Assembly (NCBI GenBank): GCA_016713025.1
Contig: JADJPZ010000004.1
Location: 1,178,001 to 1,242,000, forward strand
Direction of reading: 5' to 3'
Source: Saprospiraceae bacterium
Lineage (GTDB): Bacteria > Bacteroidota > Bacteroidia > Chitinophagales > Saprospiraceae
Length of the DNA: 64,000 nucleotides
Shown: piece after piece, positions 61,351-64,000 of the stretch
How positions within the stretch are numbered: the first letter of the stretch is position 1
Layout of the letters: each line of letters begins with the position of its first letter
Program-made: the position numbers and the translations under genes
The notes under the pieces: generated by a model
What the model was told of the DNA's origin: nothing
Database searches by the model: none
Seen by the model: only the letters and a program-made list of their open reading frames with translations

Positions 61351-62417
61351 AGAGTATCGCTTGAAATTAAATTTCTGAGTATAGGGATAATACCATTTAC
61401 TCCTTGTTGTAATGGTAGTAACACAGGTATATCCAATTCTTCTTCATACATGCTTTGAAATTGTTTCGATTCATCTTCTGTACAATCCTCTGTATTGATG
61501 GCAATAGCAATAACTTGCGAATCATACATTCTGATCAATTCTATTTCTGATTTGAGTGCATGGATGGCGCCCCAGGACTCTGTATGTTCATAAAACTGTC
61601 TTTTGGGAGCGTGTACCAAAATGACATATTTTGCATTGCCGGATACCAGCAATTCTGCGCCACAAGGGCCACTTGGGTTTCTTAAAGCCGACTGACCCTC
61701 GATGAATATGACATCTGGATGTGTATCCTTCCAGCAGCTGACGATGGCATGTTCCAGTTCGCCGGATATAAAGTCATTCAATGTAGAATCCAGGACAAAG
61801 CCATATTTCCCGCCTTGCAGCCAACCTGTTTGACCTGTGTATATCATTTGCGCATTGAGTCCAGCATTGTGACAAGCTTGTATTACATATCTGCAGGTAG
61901 TCCTTTTTCCCAATGCACAATCAGTGCCCAAAACAGCGATTATTGGTGATTTAACACTAAATATTTCTCCGGACCAGAAATGTAAGTCTTTTTTATTTTT
62001 TGGCTTTCTGACATCGATTAGCTGTACACCAGAATCATTTGCAGATTGTACTAAATCGGGAAAATCGGTCAGGTATTCATGCAAACCATTGACAATGGAC
62101 ATACCGTGATGTATACATGATTTTATGACGGGCAAAAATTCTTTGGGTAGTACTCCTCCTACGGTGGCTATTCCAATGATACAATACTGAATATCAAGTA
62201 TTTGCTGGACTACTTCTTCTATATTTGACAGAACTGGGATATTTCTATGTTTTCCATCCAGCACTTCGCCGGCATCCTTACCGGCATGTTTGCTGTCTAT
62301 TACAGCACATATCGTGAAACGTTCTGTGCCGCGTATCAGACCATGGGCTGTTTTAGCATCAGATTCATGCAGCATACCGTCCGCGAGGACGATAGCTTTG
62401 GGTTTATGCTCAGACAT
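61347..62417 (-). CDS. DUF1611 family protein (DgcN-like)
   Basis: 356 residues. N-terminal Rossmann-like part (PKAIVLADGMLHESDAKTAHGLIRG, VDSKHAGKDAGEVLDGKHRNIP) and a C-terminal P-loop NTPase-like domain (IAVLGTDCALGKRTTC, FIEGQSALRNPSGPCGAELLVSG). In some bacteria and archaea the DUF1611 protein DgcN acetylates D-glutamate and works with DgcA. That chemistry for this protein is inferred from the pairing with an epimerase and an N-acyl-D-amino-acid deacylase. Overlaps the epimerase by 4 bp. Confidence 0.87.
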   Translation of the reverse strand: MSEHKPKAIVLADGMLHESDAKTAHGLIRGTERFTICAVIDSKHAGKDAGEVLDGKHRNIPVLSNIEEVVQQILDIQYCIIGIATVGGVLPKEFLPVIKSCIHHGMSIVNGLHEYLTDFPDLVQSANDSGVQLIDVRKPKNKKDLHFWSGEIFSVKSPIIAVLGTDCALGKRTTCRYVIQACHNAGLNAQMIYTGQTGWLQGGKYGFVLDSTLNDFISGELEHAIVSCWKDTHPDVIFIEGQSALRNPSGPCGAELLVSGNAKYVILVHAPKRQFYEHTESWGAIHALKSEIELIRMYDSQVIAIAINTEDCTEDESKQFQSMYEEELDIPVLLPLQQGVNGIIPILRNLISSDTL

Positions 62418-62434
62418 TTTTTGGTTTTCTGGGT

Positions 62435-64000
62435 TTATTCTTTTAACAATAGTTTTCCGGGATACTTCTGAGTTGATTTTTTATCTTTATATACTTTTAT
62501 GCCATTCACCCATACGGACAGTATGCCATCGGACAATGCACCCGGATTTTTAATATCAGAGTTATCTTTTACGATTTCGGGATCAAACAAAACCATATCG
62601 GCAAAATATCCGGAAGCAATAACACCCCTTTTTTTCAAACCTACATGTTCAGCAGCCAGGGATGTCATTTTTTGAATGGCATTTTCAAGACGCATGATTT
62701 TTTTATCCCTTACATAATAGCCTAAAACCCTTGTGAAAGCACCAAATCCTCGGGGATGACCACCAATGGCACCATCAGAACAAATATTGGTGTGCGCCCA
62801 GGAAAGAAAAGGGACAATGTCTGAGTCGGTCATAGATTTACCCATGATTGTTTCAATACCACTGGCATCAGGATGGTCTTTTTCGTAGGATTCGGCAGCA
62901 GCTACCAGATAAAGGAGTGTTTTGGCTATGTTTTCATTCCTCATTTTGGCAATTTCTGATATAGTTTTGCCTATATAGGATGGCTCAGGAGCAAATCTGA
63001 CCATAACAGAACCAAATGGGTCAAAAAGGTGATCTATAGCATAATTTGAACCAGAAAGACTAGTGAAATTTTTTTTCGGAAAAAGCACACGAATGGTTGA
63101 GTTCCAGAAATCATAAGGATAACAATCCGCAGTAATATCTATTCCATCCATTCTGGCACTCTGCAATTTGGCCAGAAGAGCAGGACCGGTACCCCATTCG
63201 TCTTTAAGTGCAATTTTAAGATGCGATATCTGCACTGGTAATTTTGCAATACGTCCTATATCAATGATTTCGTCGATGGCATCAGTCATATTTATATCTT
63301 CGCTCCTTATATGACTGATGTATCTTGTTTTAGCTTTTGCAGCTACTTTGGCCAATTCAATCACTTCATGACGACTGGCATAAAATCCTTCTTCATACTC
63401 CAGGCCTGATGACAAACCCAATGACCCTTTTGATAATTCTTCAGCCAGCAGGTTTTTCATTTTTTCCATTTCAGCAGGTGTTGACATCCGATTGAGATCA
63501 TTATTTCCCATAGCCATTTCTCTTAGGGTAGCATGACCGGTGTATGTGGCGACATTGACAGCCCGAGGCGTTTTTTCAAATCTCGTTTTTAATGTATCCA
63601 TCAGATAACTTCCTCCATCCTGACCGGAAACTATGGTGGTTATTCCTTGATTTAAAGCGGCAATGGCTTCGGGCATTCTATTGAGGGAGCTTTCGATATG
63701 GCTGTGTGTGTCTATAAATCCCGGCGCTAATATTTTGCCTTGGCCATCTTCTATTATTTCGTCTTTGTATGGTTTCAAATCCCCGACTGCCGATATTTTA
63801 TCTCCTTCTATGCGCACAGATACATTACGTGTCGGTGTGTTGGTTCCATCTATCAATCTTATATTAGTTATAAGAAATGTATTGGGAATGCTTGCCGCTG
63901 AGCCACTAAAAATTGATCTTACTGCATTTCTTGCCAGCTCATTGTCTCCGCTGCTTAAAAAAATCAGGGTTCTTTGATTTTTTACATCTCGGATAATCAG
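62435..64000 (-). CDS. N-acyl-D-amino-acid deacylase (D-aminoacylase), with upstream extension, partial
   Basis: The frame is open from the stop at 62435 to the window edge, 521 codons. Amidohydrolase part: FLITNIRLIDGTNTP, ILAPGFIDTHSHIE (metal His pair), YISHIRSEDINMTDAIDEI, QISHLKIALKDEWG, SDGAIGGHPRGFGAFTR, and VGLKKRGVIASGYFADMVLFDP. Cleaves N-acyl or N-formyl groups from D-amino acids. A TTG at 63856 could start it, but the family N-terminus (LITNIRLIDGT) lies further up and the frame continues with RTLIFLSSGDNELARNAV, which looks like the end of a serine hydrolase domain. So it may be a fusion. Upstream of DUF1611 by 17 bp. Confidence 0.9.
   Translation of the reverse strand: MIIRDVKNQRTLIFLSSGDNELARNAVRSIFSGSAASIPNTFLITNIRLIDGTNTPTRNVSVRIEGDKISAVGDLKPYKDEIIEDGQGKILAPGFIDTHSHIESSLNRMPEAIAALNQGITTIVSGQDGGSYLMDTLKTRFEKTPRAVNVATYTGHATLREMAMGNNDLNRMSTPAEMEKMKNLLAEELSKGSLGLSSGLEYEEGFYASRHEVIELAKVAAKAKTRYISHIRSEDINMTDAIDEIIDIGRIAKLPVQISHLKIALKDEWGTGPALLAKLQSARMDGIDITADCYPYDFWNSTIRVLFPKKNFTSLSGSNYAIDHLFDPFGSVMVRFAPEPSYIGKTISEIAKMRNENIAKTLLYLVAAAESYEKDHPDASGIETIMGKSMTDSDIVPFLSWAHTNICSDGAIGGHPRGFGAFTRVLGYYVRDKKIMRLENAIQKMTSLAAEHVGLKKRGVIASGYFADMVLFDPEIVKDNSDIKNPGALSDGILSVWVNGIKVYKDKKSTQKYPGKLLLKE

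Noticed and set aside
1..64000. tRNA, rRNA or tmRNA genes
   Set aside because: No cloverleaf with a GGTTCGAATCC-like T-arm and no rRNA segments were recognised by eye on either strand; a covariance search would be needed to exclude them fully.

Overview
The window is AT-rich and comes from a member of the Bacteroidota, most likely the Saprospiraceae or a close relative. Signs of this are two proteins ending in Por/type IX (T9SS) C-terminal sorting domains, TonB-dependent receptors, lipoproteins with Bacteroidota-type lipoboxes, families largely confined to the phylum (DUF3822, DUF6787), and TAnnTTTG promoter boxes in place of strong Shine-Dalgarno sites. The genus call is inference.

Layout. 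1-0.56 kb: right end of an IS110-family element sitting in a REP-like repeat. 0.7-13 kb: housekeeping genes (tsaD, DUF3822-rsmD, rarA, DUF4159, a broken kdsA, pepT, a LON-domain protein, sppA, proC). 13-24 kb: secreted hydrolases (metallophosphoesterase, GH29 fucosidase, zinc phospholipase C/S1-P1 type protein, N-formylglutamate amidohydrolase-like protein, sulfatase) mixed with tex and the DUF368 transporter. 24-29 kb: DUF6787, an ABC ATPase, a methyltransferase and a GH31 glycosidase. 29-32.5 kb: a vitamin B12 uptake unit (cobalamin riboswitch, btuB with a frameshift, BtuG-like lipoprotein). 32.7-36.9 kb: an LptF/G permease, then a second IS110 copy inserted in a REP-like repeat beside a broken GrpB gene. 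36.9-42.4 kb: nitroreductase, rlmH, an MbnP-like lipoprotein, a Gfo/Idh oxidoreductase plus isomerase pair, and a ParE/RelE toxin-antitoxin pair. 42.5-48.2 kb: a compact run of SatD-like, DUF3307, TonB receptor, sugar isomerase and MFS genes behind a tandem palindrome. 48-60 kb: an outer-membrane barrel protein, engB, a frameshifted acyltransferase, an exonuclease, a large TonB receptor, a T9SS-secreted hydrolase-like protein, a MerR regulator, DUF3467, icd and gmhB-like. 60-64 kb: a D-amino-acid/dipeptide operon (N-acyl-D-amino-acid deacylase, DUF1611/DgcN, dipeptide epimerase/DgcA).

The most notable signal is the second IS110 element. Its non-coding left end can be read as a bridge RNA: one loop carries sequences matching the donor ends (GGTATAACTT and ATATAAG) and another matches the target CCCCT/AAAGG. 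Both IS copies in the window lie at such a site inside the same family of GC-richer intergenic repeats. Several further non-coding repeat families are present: a modular hairpin-rich cassette with GAGTATGTTTAAA ends, a family centred on GTTGGGTTAACCCAAC, and a 100-bp MITE with 13-bp inverted repeats and a 10-bp target duplication.

Caution: five frame breaks (in the IS transposase, btuB, grpB and the acyltransferase) fall in or beside A/T homopolymers, so some broken genes may be sequence errors. The kdsA break looks different: about 18-20 codons are missing.
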